DNA of 64,000 bases from the NCBI RefSeq assembly GCF_001427125.1, contig NZ_LMGK01000026.1, positions 51,813-115,812 of the forward strand, written 5' to 3'. The position numbers were made by a program, and so were the translations under genes. The DNA comes from Pseudomonas sp. Root562 (GTDB lineage Bacteria; Pseudomonadota; Gammaproteobacteria; Pseudomonadales; Pseudomonadaceae). The notes below the pieces were generated by a model. That model was not told where the DNA came from. It did no database searches and saw nothing but the letters and a program-made list of their open reading frames with translations. Positions 32,622-40,541 of this stretch are shown here, piece after piece. How positions within the stretch are numbered: position 1 is the stretch's first letter; each line of letters begins with the position of its first letter.

Positions 32622-33476
32622 ATGGAAATCGGTCTGCGCGAGTGGCTGATCGTCATCGGCATTATTGTCATTGCCGGTATTCTTTTTGATGGCTGGCGCC
32701 GGATGCGCGGCGGCAAGGGAAAATTGAAATTCCGTCTTGATCGAAGTCTGTCCAATCTTCCGGACGAAGACACCAGCGCCGAGTTGTTGGGTCCGCCCCG
32801 TGTGCTGGATTCCCACAAGGAACCGCAACTGGACGAACACGACTTGCCTTCGGTGAGCATGCCGGCACGTGAACCACGTGAGTCGGGCTCCAAACGCGGC
32901 AAGCGTAGTCATGGCGAGCCGGCTCAGGGCGACATGAACCTCAGCCTGGATCTGGACGGCGGACCGAGCTTCAGCAGTCGTGACGACGATTTTCCGGATG
33001 ACACCAAACCCTCTCCATCGGTCAGCGAGAAAGAGCAGCCCCAGGCTGAAGAAGTGCTGGTGATCAGTGTCATTTGCCGCGACGCAGCAGGTTTCAAAGG
33101 ACCGGCGTTGTTGCAGAACATCCTCGAAAGCGGCCTGCGTTTTGGCGAGATGGACATCTTCCATCGTCACGAAAGCATGGCGGGCAACGGCGAGGTGCTG
33201 TTCTCCATGGCCAACGCGGTCAAGCCAGGTGTTTTCGATCTGGACGACATCGACCACTTCAGCACTCCGGCGGTAAGCTTCTTCCTCGGATTGCCAGGCC
33301 CGCGTCATCCCAAGCAAGCCTTTGACGTGATGGTGGCTGCAGCGCGCAAACTGTCGCAAGAGCTGAACGGCGAATTGAAAGACGATCAGCGCAGCGTGCT
33401 GACCGCCCAGACGATCGAGCATTATCGTCAGCGTATCGTCGAGTTCGAGCGCCGCGCCCTGACCCAGAAGCGCTGA
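32622..33476 (+). CDS. zipA: Cell division protein ZipA
   Basis: A 284-residue division protein that tethers FtsZ to the inner membrane. A single N-terminal membrane anchor (about 6-24, WLIVIGIIVIAGILFDGW) is followed by a charged, low-complexity linker (about 27-140). The C-terminal FtsZ-binding ZipA domain covers about 145-280 (VLVISVICRDAAGFKGPALLQNILE, HPKQAFDVMVAAARKLSQELNGEL). It lies between smc and ligA, the fixed gammaproteobacterial order. The 257 bp before it are A/T-rich and probably hold its promoter. Confidence 0.95.
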   Translation: MEIGLREWLIVIGIIVIAGILFDGWRRMRGGKGKLKFRLDRSLSNLPDEDTSAELLGPPRVLDSHKEPQLDEHDLPSVSMPAREPRESGSKRGKRSHGEPAQGDMNLSLDLDGGPSFSSRDDDFPDDTKPSPSVSEKEQPQAEEVLVISVICRDAAGFKGPALLQNILESGLRFGEMDIFHRHESMAGNGEVLFSMANAVKPGVFDLDDIDHFSTPAVSFFLGLPGPRHPKQAFDVMVAAARKLSQELNGELKDDQRSVLTAQTIEHYRQRIVEFERRALTQKR

Positions 33477-33517
33477 TATTGAATGGACGGGGCAGGCTTC
33501 TGTGACACAGGAGCTTG

Positions 33518-33549
33518 TTGTGGCGAGGGAGCAAGCTCCCTCGTCACAA
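33518..33549. repeat. Single REP, family A, perfect hairpin
   Basis: TTGTGGCGAGGGAGC (33518-33532) pairs with GCTCCCTCGTCACAA, one mismatch, loop of two bases. Unlike other family A copies it is a single compact palindrome with no spacer. It lies 42 bp after zipA and may act as a processing or termination structure. Confidence 0.75.
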
Positions 33550-33625
33550 TGTCCATAGCCTTGAGCTACTGTATTTAGAAAATTGAGCAGCCTCGGCTGC
33601 TCTTTTGCTTTATGAGAGAACACCC

Positions 33626-35983
33626 ATGACTGCCGCCAAAAACCGCATTCTAGAGCTGCGTACCGAGCTGGATCAGCACAACTATCGCTATCACGTGCTG
33701 GACGAGCCGAGCATTCCGGACGCCGAGTACGATCGGTTGTTTCACGAGCTCAAGGACCTGGAAGCCGCTCATCCAGAGCTGGTGACCAGTGACTCGCCAA
33801 CCCAGCGAGTGGGCAGCGCGGCGTTGTCGGCATTCACTCAGGTGCGCCATGAAGTGCCGATGCTCAGCCTTGGCAACGCGTTCGAAGAAACCGACATGCG
33901 CGAGTTCGATCGACGGGTCACCGAGGGTCTGGATCTGCCGGTTGGCGATCTGTTCGGTGGCGGCGCGGCGGTGGAGTACAGCTGCGAACCCAAACTCGAT
34001 GGCCTGGCGGTCAGTCTCCTGTATCAGGACGGCGTACTGGTGCGTGGCGCCACGCGCGGCGATGGCACCACTGGCGAAGACATCAGTGTCAACGTGCGCA
34101 CTGTGCGCAACATTCCGCTGAAGTTGCACGGCACTGGGTGGCCGGCGACGCTGGAAGTGCGTGGTGAAGTGTTCATGTCCAAGGCCGGGTTCGAGCGGCT
34201 TAACGCCACGCAACTGGAGGTGGGCGGCAAGACGTTCGCCAACCCGCGCAACGCGGCGGCGGGCAGTCTGCGACAGCTGGATTCGAAAATCACCGCCAAC
34301 CGGCCACTGGAGTTCTGCTGCTACGGCATTGGCCAGGTGTCGGCGGACATTGCTGATACACACATCGGCAATCTGCAACAGCTCAAGGTCTGGGGCTTGC
34401 CGATCAGTCATGAGCTGAAGCGGGCGAACGGGATCGATGAGTGCCTGGCGTATTACCGCGATATCGGTGAGCGTCGCAATGCGTTGCCTTATGAAATCGA
34501 CGGTGTGGTGTTCAAGGTCAATAGCATCGCTTCACAGCGGGAACTGGGTTTCCGCGCCCGCGAACCGCGCTGGGCCATCGCCCATAAATTCCCGGCCATG
34601 GAAGAACTCACCGAGTTGCTCGACGTGGAATTCCAGGTCGGTCGTACCGGCGCCGTGACGCCGGTGGCGCGACTGAAACCGGTCAAGGTTGCCGGCGTCA
34701 CCGTCGCCAACGCGACGCTGCACAACATGGATGAAGTGGCGCGCCTGGGGTTGATGATCGGTGATACGGTGATCATCCGCCGAGCGGGTGATGTGATTCC
34801 GCAAGTGGTGCAGGTAGTGCTCGAACGCCGTCCGGATAACGCCCGGCCGGTGCAGATTCCCGAGCAATGCCCGGTCTGTGGTTCCCACGTCGAGCGTACG
34901 CAACTGGTCAAGCGCAGCAAGGGCCGCGAGACGGTCAGCGAAGGCGCGGTGTACCGCTGCGTCGGTCGACTGGCCTGTGGCGCGCAACTCAAGCAGGCGA
35001 TCATCCACTTCGTCTCGCGACGGGCGATGGACATCGAGGGTTTGGGCGACAAGAGTGTCGAGCAACTGGTGGACGAAGGGTTGGTCAGTTCACCGGCCGA
35101 TCTGTATGCCCTGAAGTTCGACGACATCGTCGATCTGGAAGGCTTTGCCGAGGTGTCGAGCAACAAACTGCTCAGTGCCATCACCGACAGCAAGACGCCG
35201 GGGCTGGCGCGGTTCATCTATGCCCTCGGGATTCCCGATGTCGGCGAAGAGACGGCCAAGGTCCTGGCGCGTTCCCTCGGTTCGTTGGAGCGGGTGCAGC
35301 AGGCATTGCCACAAGTGCTCACGTATTTACCGGATGTCGGGCTGGAAGTGGCCCACGAGATCCACAGCTTCTTCGAGGATGCCCATAACCGGCAAGTGAT
35401 CACAGCTTTGCTCAAGCACGGGCTGCAGATCCAGGATCAGGGCGAACTCGGCGCCGAGTTCGCCGCCAGCACCACCCTGGGCGGTTTCCTCGACAAGCTG
35501 CACATTCCTTCGGTGGGGCCGGGCGGGGCGCAGAAACTGGCCGAGAAATTCGGCTCGCTGCAAGCGGTCATCGGTGCCGATTGGCTGGATATGCGTCAGG
35601 CGTTGCCGGAGAAGCAGGCCAATTCGGTTCGGGAGTTTTTTACCATCGAGGAAAATCGTCGACTCGCCGAAGCGGCTGAAAAACAGCTGGCCGATTTCGG
35701 CATGCACTGGCGCAGCGAAAAGAAAATCGTCGAAGGCCTGCCATTGGCTGGGCAAACCTGGGTGCTCACCGGCTCGCTGGAGCTGATGAGTCGCGATGTG
35801 GCCAAGGACAAACTCGAAAGCCTTGGTGCCAAGGTGGCGGGTTCCGTGTCCGCCAAGACCCATTGCGTAGTGGCGGGGCCGGGCGCCGGTTCGAAGTTGA
35901 CCAAGGCCAATGAGCTGGGCTTGAAGGTGCTGGATGAAGAGGCGTTTGTTGAAACATTGCGCGGGTTCGGCAAGGTGGACTGA
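33626..35983 (+). CDS. ligA: NAD-dependent DNA ligase
   Basis: A 785-residue ligase sealing nicks in replication and repair with NAD+. Domain Ia carries Y22 and D32 motifs for NMN. The adenylation site is K123 in CEPKLDG (120-126). An OB fold, four zinc cysteines (CPVCGSHV, then YRCVGRLACGAQ), helix-hairpin-helix repeats (MDIEGLGDKSVEQLV, PDVGEETAKVLA) and a C-terminal BRCT domain (about 700-785; TWVLTGSLELMSRD) follow. Some species have shorter LigA; this length is normal for Pseudomonas. ATG 33626 is preferred over 33605. A family D element follows. Confidence 0.96.
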   Translation: MTAAKNRILELRTELDQHNYRYHVLDEPSIPDAEYDRLFHELKDLEAAHPELVTSDSPTQRVGSAALSAFTQVRHEVPMLSLGNAFEETDMREFDRRVTEGLDLPVGDLFGGGAAVEYSCEPKLDGLAVSLLYQDGVLVRGATRGDGTTGEDISVNVRTVRNIPLKLHGTGWPATLEVRGEVFMSKAGFERLNATQLEVGGKTFANPRNAAAGSLRQLDSKITANRPLEFCCYGIGQVSADIADTHIGNLQQLKVWGLPISHELKRANGIDECLAYYRDIGERRNALPYEIDGVVFKVNSIASQRELGFRAREPRWAIAHKFPAMEELTELLDVEFQVGRTGAVTPVARLKPVKVAGVTVANATLHNMDEVARLGLMIGDTVIIRRAGDVIPQVVQVVLERRPDNARPVQIPEQCPVCGSHVERTQLVKRSKGRETVSEGAVYRCVGRLACGAQLKQAIIHFVSRRAMDIEGLGDKSVEQLVDEGLVSSPADLYALKFDDIVDLEGFAEVSSNKLLSAITDSKTPGLARFIYALGIPDVGEETAKVLARSLGSLERVQQALPQVLTYLPDVGLEVAHEIHSFFEDAHNRQVITALLKHGLQIQDQGELGAEFAASTTLGGFLDKLHIPSVGPGGAQKLAEKFGSLQAVIGADWLDMRQALPEKQANSVREFFTIEENRRLAEAAEKQLADFGMHWRSEKKIVEGLPLAGQTWVLTGSLELMSRDVAKDKLESLGAKVAGSVSAKTHCVVAGPGAGSKLTKANELGLKVLDEEAFVETLRGFGKVD

Positions 35984-36025
35984 GCAGCAATATAAACTGT
36001 AGGGGCCGTCCCGCCGCCGCGCTGT

Positions 36026-36136
36026 GATCGTTCCCACGCTCCGCGTGGGAATGCCCCAACGGACGCTCCGCGTTCGGGCGCTGAAGGGGGCGCGGAGCGT
36101 CCTGGCCTGAGTTCCCACGCAGAGCGCGGGAACGAT
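36026..36136. repeat. ~111-bp palindromic element, family D
   Basis: It runs from GATCGTTCCCACGCTCCGCG to GCGCGGGAACGATC, with central GGACGCTCCGCG and GCGCGGAGCGTCC. It fills the ligA-metallopeptidase gap, ending 50 bp before the next ATG. Confidence 0.86.
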
Positions 36137-36185
36137 CCAGTGTCCGCAATGATCTAGTCTTGGCAAGCCCCAGGGAGAGATCGCC

Positions 36186-37352
36186 ATGTACCGCTTCTTC
36201 GAACAGCTCAGCTCACGCATCGCGGCGCCCTTCATGGGGGAGAGTTCGCGCAACAGCAAGATCTGGCCGTGTCGATGCGGGCAGTCGCTGTTCTTTCGCA
36301 ATAGCCAGTGCCTGGCCTGTTCGGCGGCGCTGGGCTATCAGCCGCAGGAGAGCCGTCTGTCATCGTTGCAGCCCGGCGATCAGCCGGATAGCTGGTGGCT
36401 TGATGCCGATCCCGCAGCCGGTTTGTTTCGTCGTTGCGCCAACCTTGATTCCCCGGCAGCGTGCAATTGGCTGCTGCCTGCCAATGACCACGATGTGTTG
36501 TGCATCGCGTGTAGCCTGAATCGCACCATTCCCGATTTATCGATAGCCGAAAACCATGAGCGCTGGCGCAAGATGGAAACCGCCAAGCGGCGGCTGGTCG
36601 CGCAATTGGTCAGCCTGGGGTTGCAGGTGATACCCAAGACGGTCGATGAAGAAACCGGTCTGGCCTTCGATTTCATTGGCGTCGACCTCGAAGGCAAGTC
36701 GCCCACCACCGGTCACGCCAATGGCCTGATCACCCTCGACATCGAAGAAGCTGACGATGCTCATCGCGAGCAGATGCGGGTACAGCTACACGAACCCTAT
36801 CGCACATTGCTCGGGCATTTTCGTCACGAAGTCGGGCATTACTACTGGGACCGTCTGATCGCCAATAGTGATTGGCTGCAAGCGTTCCGCGGCTTGTTCG
36901 GTGATGAGCGTGCCAGCTACACCGACGCCCTTGAACGACATTATCAGCAGGGCGCACCGCTTGATTGGCAGCAATCCTGCGTCAGTGCCTATGCCACCAT
37001 GCATCCTTGGGAGGACTGGGCTGAAACCTGGGCGCATTACCTGCACATGATGGATGCAGTCGATACGGCACTGGGGTTCGGCATGAGTGCGCGGGAAATG
37101 GACCTCGATTATCAGCCGTTTCCGATCGATACCCTTTACGATCCGCAGCATCCCGGTGGGGCGGCGTTTCTCTCTTTCGTCAATGCCTGGATCGAACTGG
37201 CCGGCATGCTCAATGAACTGTCGCGCAGCATGGGCCAGCCGGATTTTTACCCTTTCGTGCTGCCGCCGACGGTGATCGCCAAGCTGCACTTCATTCATCT
37301 GGTCATCCAGGGCGAGGGCGGCAGGGCGGACGAAGTGGTGCAGGACCTGTAG
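36186..37352 (+). CDS. Putative zinc-binding metallopeptidase with zinc-ribbon N-terminus
   Basis: A 388-residue soluble protein. The N-terminal 110 residues contain cysteine pairs (CRCGQ, CLAC, CIAC) suggesting a zinc ribbon. A zincin-like domain follows (about 125-370) with HEVGH (H214-E215...H218) and a downstream WEDWAETWAHYLHMMD helix that may give the third ligand. No signal peptide is evident. It resembles the family annotated as putative zinc-binding metallopeptidases; substrate and role are unknown. The ribosome site GGGAG lies about 8 bases upstream. It is followed by the SRP RNA gene. Confidence 0.82.
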   Translation: MYRFFEQLSSRIAAPFMGESSRNSKIWPCRCGQSLFFRNSQCLACSAALGYQPQESRLSSLQPGDQPDSWWLDADPAAGLFRRCANLDSPAACNWLLPANDHDVLCIACSLNRTIPDLSIAENHERWRKMETAKRRLVAQLVSLGLQVIPKTVDEETGLAFDFIGVDLEGKSPTTGHANGLITLDIEEADDAHREQMRVQLHEPYRTLLGHFRHEVGHYYWDRLIANSDWLQAFRGLFGDERASYTDALERHYQQGAPLDWQQSCVSAYATMHPWEDWAETWAHYLHMMDAVDTALGFGMSAREMDLDYQPFPIDTLYDPQHPGGAAFLSFVNAWIELAGMLNELSRSMGQPDFYPFVLPPTVIAKLHFIHLVIQGEGGRADEVVQDL

Positions 37353-37439
37353 AGCGAGCAGGCTCGCGCCTGCATAAGCCGATTTTCACCATTCGCGCAT
37401 GTCTTTGACCGGCCTCATATTTTTAATCCGCCGCAACGG

Positions 37440-37467
37440 TTGTAACTTCGTCTGAGATAGGTACAAT
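37440..37467 (+). promoter_or_regulatory. Promoter of ffs (SRP RNA)
   Basis: TTGTAA (37440-37445) and TACAAT (37462-37467) are separated by 16 bp, near-consensus for sigma-70. The predicted start near 37474 leads into a hairpin (GCTCGCC/GGTGAGC, 37474-37491) that would be trimmed from the precursor. Confidence 0.75.
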
Positions 37468-37499
37468 GGCGCGGCTCGCCGTCAGGTGAGCGTCGTTAT

Positions 37500-37611
37500 G
37501 GTGACCCCATCGGTCCCCCCGCAACGATTACCCGTGAACCTGGTCAGATCCGGAAGGAAGCAGCCACAGCGGGAACATTGTGTGCCGGGGTGTGGCTGGT
37601 GGGGTTGCCTC
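37500..37611 (+). ncRNA. ffs: 4.5S signal recognition particle RNA (small bacterial type)
   Basis: The domain IV hallmark TCAGATCCGGAAGGAAGCAG (37544-37563) contains the GGAA tetraloop and the asymmetric loop that binds Ffh. The 5' half GGTGACCCCATCGGTCCCCC pairs with the 3' half GGCTGGTGGGGTTGCC to make the long hairpin. The 5' CGTTATGG and 3' CCATAACG extend the stem outside the mature RNA, so processing of both ends is likely. Ends are approximate. The RNA works with Ffh to target nascent membrane proteins. Confidence 0.93.
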
Positions 37612-37981
37612 CATAACGCAGCGCGAATCCTCTGTCGCGTTATCATGTTCAAATACTTTCACTGTGCTGCCATGGATTTTGTCCATAGCGGTTTTTTGTC
37701 GTTTTCGATTTGGCTGACGCTGTAAAAACATCAGATGATTTGCATCATACTGCGCCATGATCGATCACCTTGCCTTGCAATATGCGATGCATCTCGTAGA
37801 ATCGCCGCCGGAAACCGGCACTTGGTGACCGGTTCCCGGAAGATCGATCAAGACAACAAAGCCGACATGGCGTCTACTCACAGGGTTGCGTGAGTCCTTT
37901 AGCAGCGCTGATATTGCGCGAATGATCCGCGCTAATTTGCTGCTCCACCGCCGCCAATGTAAGCAACAGCGAGTCTGACTC
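37612..37981. other. Intergenic region with promoter of the PAS-GGDEF-EAL gene
   Basis: A near-consensus promoter is present: TTGCAA (37775-37780), 16 bp, TAGAAT (37797-37802). Its predicted start near 37809 gives a leader of about 170 bases that begins with a stable hairpin (GCCGG-AAA-CCGGC, 37807-37819). The left 150 bp hold the 3' trailer of ffs with AACGC..GCGTT pairing but no clear T-run terminator. No further gene is seen. Confidence 0.55.
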
Positions 37982-39682
37982 ATGGATGAGAAGTACCGCA
38001 GGGCCGTGGATGCCGCCGCGATTTTTTCCGAGACCGATCTGACCGGCCGGATAACCCACGTCAACGACCAATTTTGCGCCATTTCCGGGTATAGCCGGGA
38101 AGAACTGCTGGGGCAAAATCATCGGCTGCTCAATTCCGGCACCCATTCGACCGAGTTTTTCGCCGGCATGTGGCGCACCATCGCCATGGGCAATGTGTGG
38201 AAAGGCGAAATCTGCAATCGCGCCAAAAATGGCAGCCTGTATTGGGTAGAAAGCACGATGGTGCCGGTCCTCGATGAAGACACCGGTCGGGTCGAGCGTT
38301 ATTTGTCGATCCGCTTCGATATCAGCGAGAAGCGCCAACTGCTGCATACCCTGCAATGGCGGGTCGGGCACGATGTGTTGACGGGACTGCCCAATCGCGC
38401 GTTTCTGTCGGACCTGCTTGATCAGGCGCTGGAGTTTTCGCGACAGGAAAACACTCCGCTGGCGGTGTGCATGCTCGACCTCGACGGTTTCAAGGCTGTC
38501 AACGATGGTTACGGGCATGCCAGCGGCGATCTTTTGCTGGTCGAAGTGGCCAAACGATTGCGCGGTATCGTCCGTGCCGAAGATGTCGTGGCGCGGCTGG
38601 CGGGTGACGAGTTTGTCCTGGTGTTGCGTTACGTGCGCGATCTGCCGGAGTTGAATGCGGCATTGAATCGGGTCCTGGGCACGATCTCGGCGCCATACAC
38701 ATTGCGCGGTAAGGAAATCAATGTGTATGCCAGTATCGGCGTCACGCTCTATCCCCATGACAATGCCGATGCCGAAACCCTGTTGCGTCATGCCGATCAA
38801 GCCATGTACGTGGCCAAGCAAAGCGGGCGCAAGCGTTTTCATTTGTTCGATGTGTCCCGGGATCGGGAGGTCAAGGCTACTCACCAGACCGTCGAGCGGG
38901 TGCGCCAGGCACTGATCAATCATGAATTACGTCTGCACTTCCAGCCCAAGGTCAACATGCGACGCGGCGAGGTTGTCGGCTTCGAGGCATTGCTGCGCTG
39001 GCAGCACCCGCAAAACGGCATGATGACTGCCAGGGAGTTTTTGCCTTTGGTCGAGGAAACGGATCTGATCGTCGACATTGGTGAGTGGGTGATGGATCAG
39101 GTGCTGTTGCAGCTGGAGGTCTGGCAGCTGCAGGGGTATGACTGGCCGGTCAGCGTGAACATCGCGGCGCGGCATTTCCAGCGCGCGGATTTTGTCGGCC
39201 GGCTTGAAAGCGCGTTGGCCCGGCATGGGCGAGTGCCTGCGCAGAGACTGGATCTGGAAATCGTCGAGTCGGTGGCCATCGAGAATATTCAGCACGTCAG
39301 CGCCTGCTTGCAGGCCTGTCAGGCGCTGGGCGTGCAGTTTTCGTTGGGTGATTTCGGCACCGGTTTCTCATCCTTCAGCTACCTCAAACGGTTGCACACA
39401 CAAACGATCAAGATCGATAAATCGTTTGTCAGGGATATCCTGCATGACGGTGACGATCTGGCTCTGACCACTGCAGTAATCAGCCTGGCGAAGGCATTTG
39501 GCCGACAGGTGATTGCCGAGGGGCTGGAAAGTGTCGAACACGGTGAGTTACTGCTGCGGCTGGGGTGCGAGGTGGCGCAGGGGTATTTCATTGCGCGCCC
39601 CATGCCGGCCACCGACGTGCCGGGCTGGGTGGCAGGCTACGTCGCACCGTCGCAATGGCGGGCGCTGGCGCCTGCCGGCTAA
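37982..39682 (+). CDS. PAS-GGDEF-EAL cyclic-di-GMP protein
   Basis: A 566-residue cytoplasmic protein. An N-terminal PAS domain (about 8-120) includes the GTHSTEFFAGMW and RAKNGSLYWVESTMVP motifs, close to energy- or aerotaxis-type PAS. The GGDEF domain has AGDEF (207-211) instead of GGDEF, with the inhibitory-site RAED at 198-201. The EAL domain starts near 318, with FEALLRW (E335), NIAARHF, ESVA, KIDKSFV and EGLES. The usual DDFGTG reads GDFGTG (G456-D457), so one of the paired metal-binding aspartates is missing. Either domain could be catalytic or a sensor. Its promoter and structured leader lie upstream. Confidence 0.9.
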   Translation: MDEKYRRAVDAAAIFSETDLTGRITHVNDQFCAISGYSREELLGQNHRLLNSGTHSTEFFAGMWRTIAMGNVWKGEICNRAKNGSLYWVESTMVPVLDEDTGRVERYLSIRFDISEKRQLLHTLQWRVGHDVLTGLPNRAFLSDLLDQALEFSRQENTPLAVCMLDLDGFKAVNDGYGHASGDLLLVEVAKRLRGIVRAEDVVARLAGDEFVLVLRYVRDLPELNAALNRVLGTISAPYTLRGKEINVYASIGVTLYPHDNADAETLLRHADQAMYVAKQSGRKRFHLFDVSRDREVKATHQTVERVRQALINHELRLHFQPKVNMRRGEVVGFEALLRWQHPQNGMMTAREFLPLVEETDLIVDIGEWVMDQVLLQLEVWQLQGYDWPVSVNIAARHFQRADFVGRLESALARHGRVPAQRLDLEIVESVAIENIQHVSACLQACQALGVQFSLGDFGTGFSSFSYLKRLHTQTIKIDKSFVRDILHDGDDLALTTAVISLAKAFGRQVIAEGLESVEHGELLLRLGCEVAQGYFIARPMPATDVPGWVAGYVAPSQWRALAPAG

Positions 39683-39684
39683 GG

Positions 39685-40419
39685 CTAGCCTCCGATATAA
39701 AGCCGAATGATGTCATCGATTTCCCCGGACATTTTCATCCGCACCAACGTGCGCAGAATTCGCTGCACCGGCACGTCCGGGTCGTTGCGTACGTAGCAGC
39801 CGACACGCTGCTCCTGCAATACCGCCACACTCAGTAATTGTTGCTGTGGCAGCAGGCGCTGGTTGAACCAGTCCAGCGTCCATTGGTTGCTGACCGCGTA
39901 GCGGTTGCGTCCGGCCTGGAGTTTCTCCAGCACCTGTTCCTGATTGCGCGCGTCATCGCGGTGCAGGCGCTTTGCGTCGAACAGCGGTTGCAAAGTCGGG
40001 TAGCTATAGCCCAGAACCGTACCGATCGATTGTGGCGACAGACTCGCCGCGATGACCGGATCGGGTTGGGCGGGGCGGCTGATCAGCAGGTCAGGTTGCG
40101 ACCAGAGTGGAATGCTCCAGATGTAGTCGCCGGATTGATTGGGTAACCACGATTGTGCGGCATAGCAGCGGACATCGACCTCGCCGTGTTCCATGGCGTT
40201 TTGCACCCGGCCCCGGGGCAATACAACAAACCTGGCCGGTACGCCGACCTGGGTCGCAAGGCTGAGCATCACGTCATAAAGAATGCCTTGTGTGGGCCGG
40301 CCGTGCTCAAGCTGCACCATCGGCATCGCCCAGCTGTCGGGCACCACAAAGCGCAACGGCGCGTCCGCAGCCGCACTGTCCAGGCTGATCAACAGCAGTG
40401 CCCCCAAGGCCAACCGCAT
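39685..40419 (-). CDS. Periplasmic solute-binding family 3-like protein
   Basis: A 244-residue exported protein. The signal peptide is MRLALGALLLISLDSAAA (1-18), cleaved before DAPLRF. The fold resembles amino-acid-binding proteins (PLRFVVPDSWAMPMVQLEHGRPTQGILYDVMLSLATQVG), but no transporter permease or ATPase is adjacent. Such orphans often serve as sensors or have lost transport. ATG 40419 has GGAG 8 bases upstream; the frame extends further upstream without adding a better signal. It lies between the c-di-GMP protein and dnaX, convergent with the former. Confidence 0.78.
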   Translation of the reverse strand: MRLALGALLLISLDSAAADAPLRFVVPDSWAMPMVQLEHGRPTQGILYDVMLSLATQVGVPARFVVLPRGRVQNAMEHGEVDVRCYAAQSWLPNQSGDYIWSIPLWSQPDLLISRPAQPDPVIAASLSPQSIGTVLGYSYPTLQPLFDAKRLHRDDARNQEQVLEKLQAGRNRYAVSNQWTLDWFNQRLLPQQQLLSVAVLQEQRVGCYVRNDPDVPVQRILRTLVRMKMSGEIDDIIRLYIGG

Positions 40420-40541
40420 AAACGCTCCAACAATCACCGCAAATTGCAGCTTAACCAGATTAGACGAGCGCACCGGATGCATTTTTGCCCTTGCTCCGCT
40501 AGCATTAGCCGCTTCTGCTTCCTTCGCTGCGACGGTTTTCG

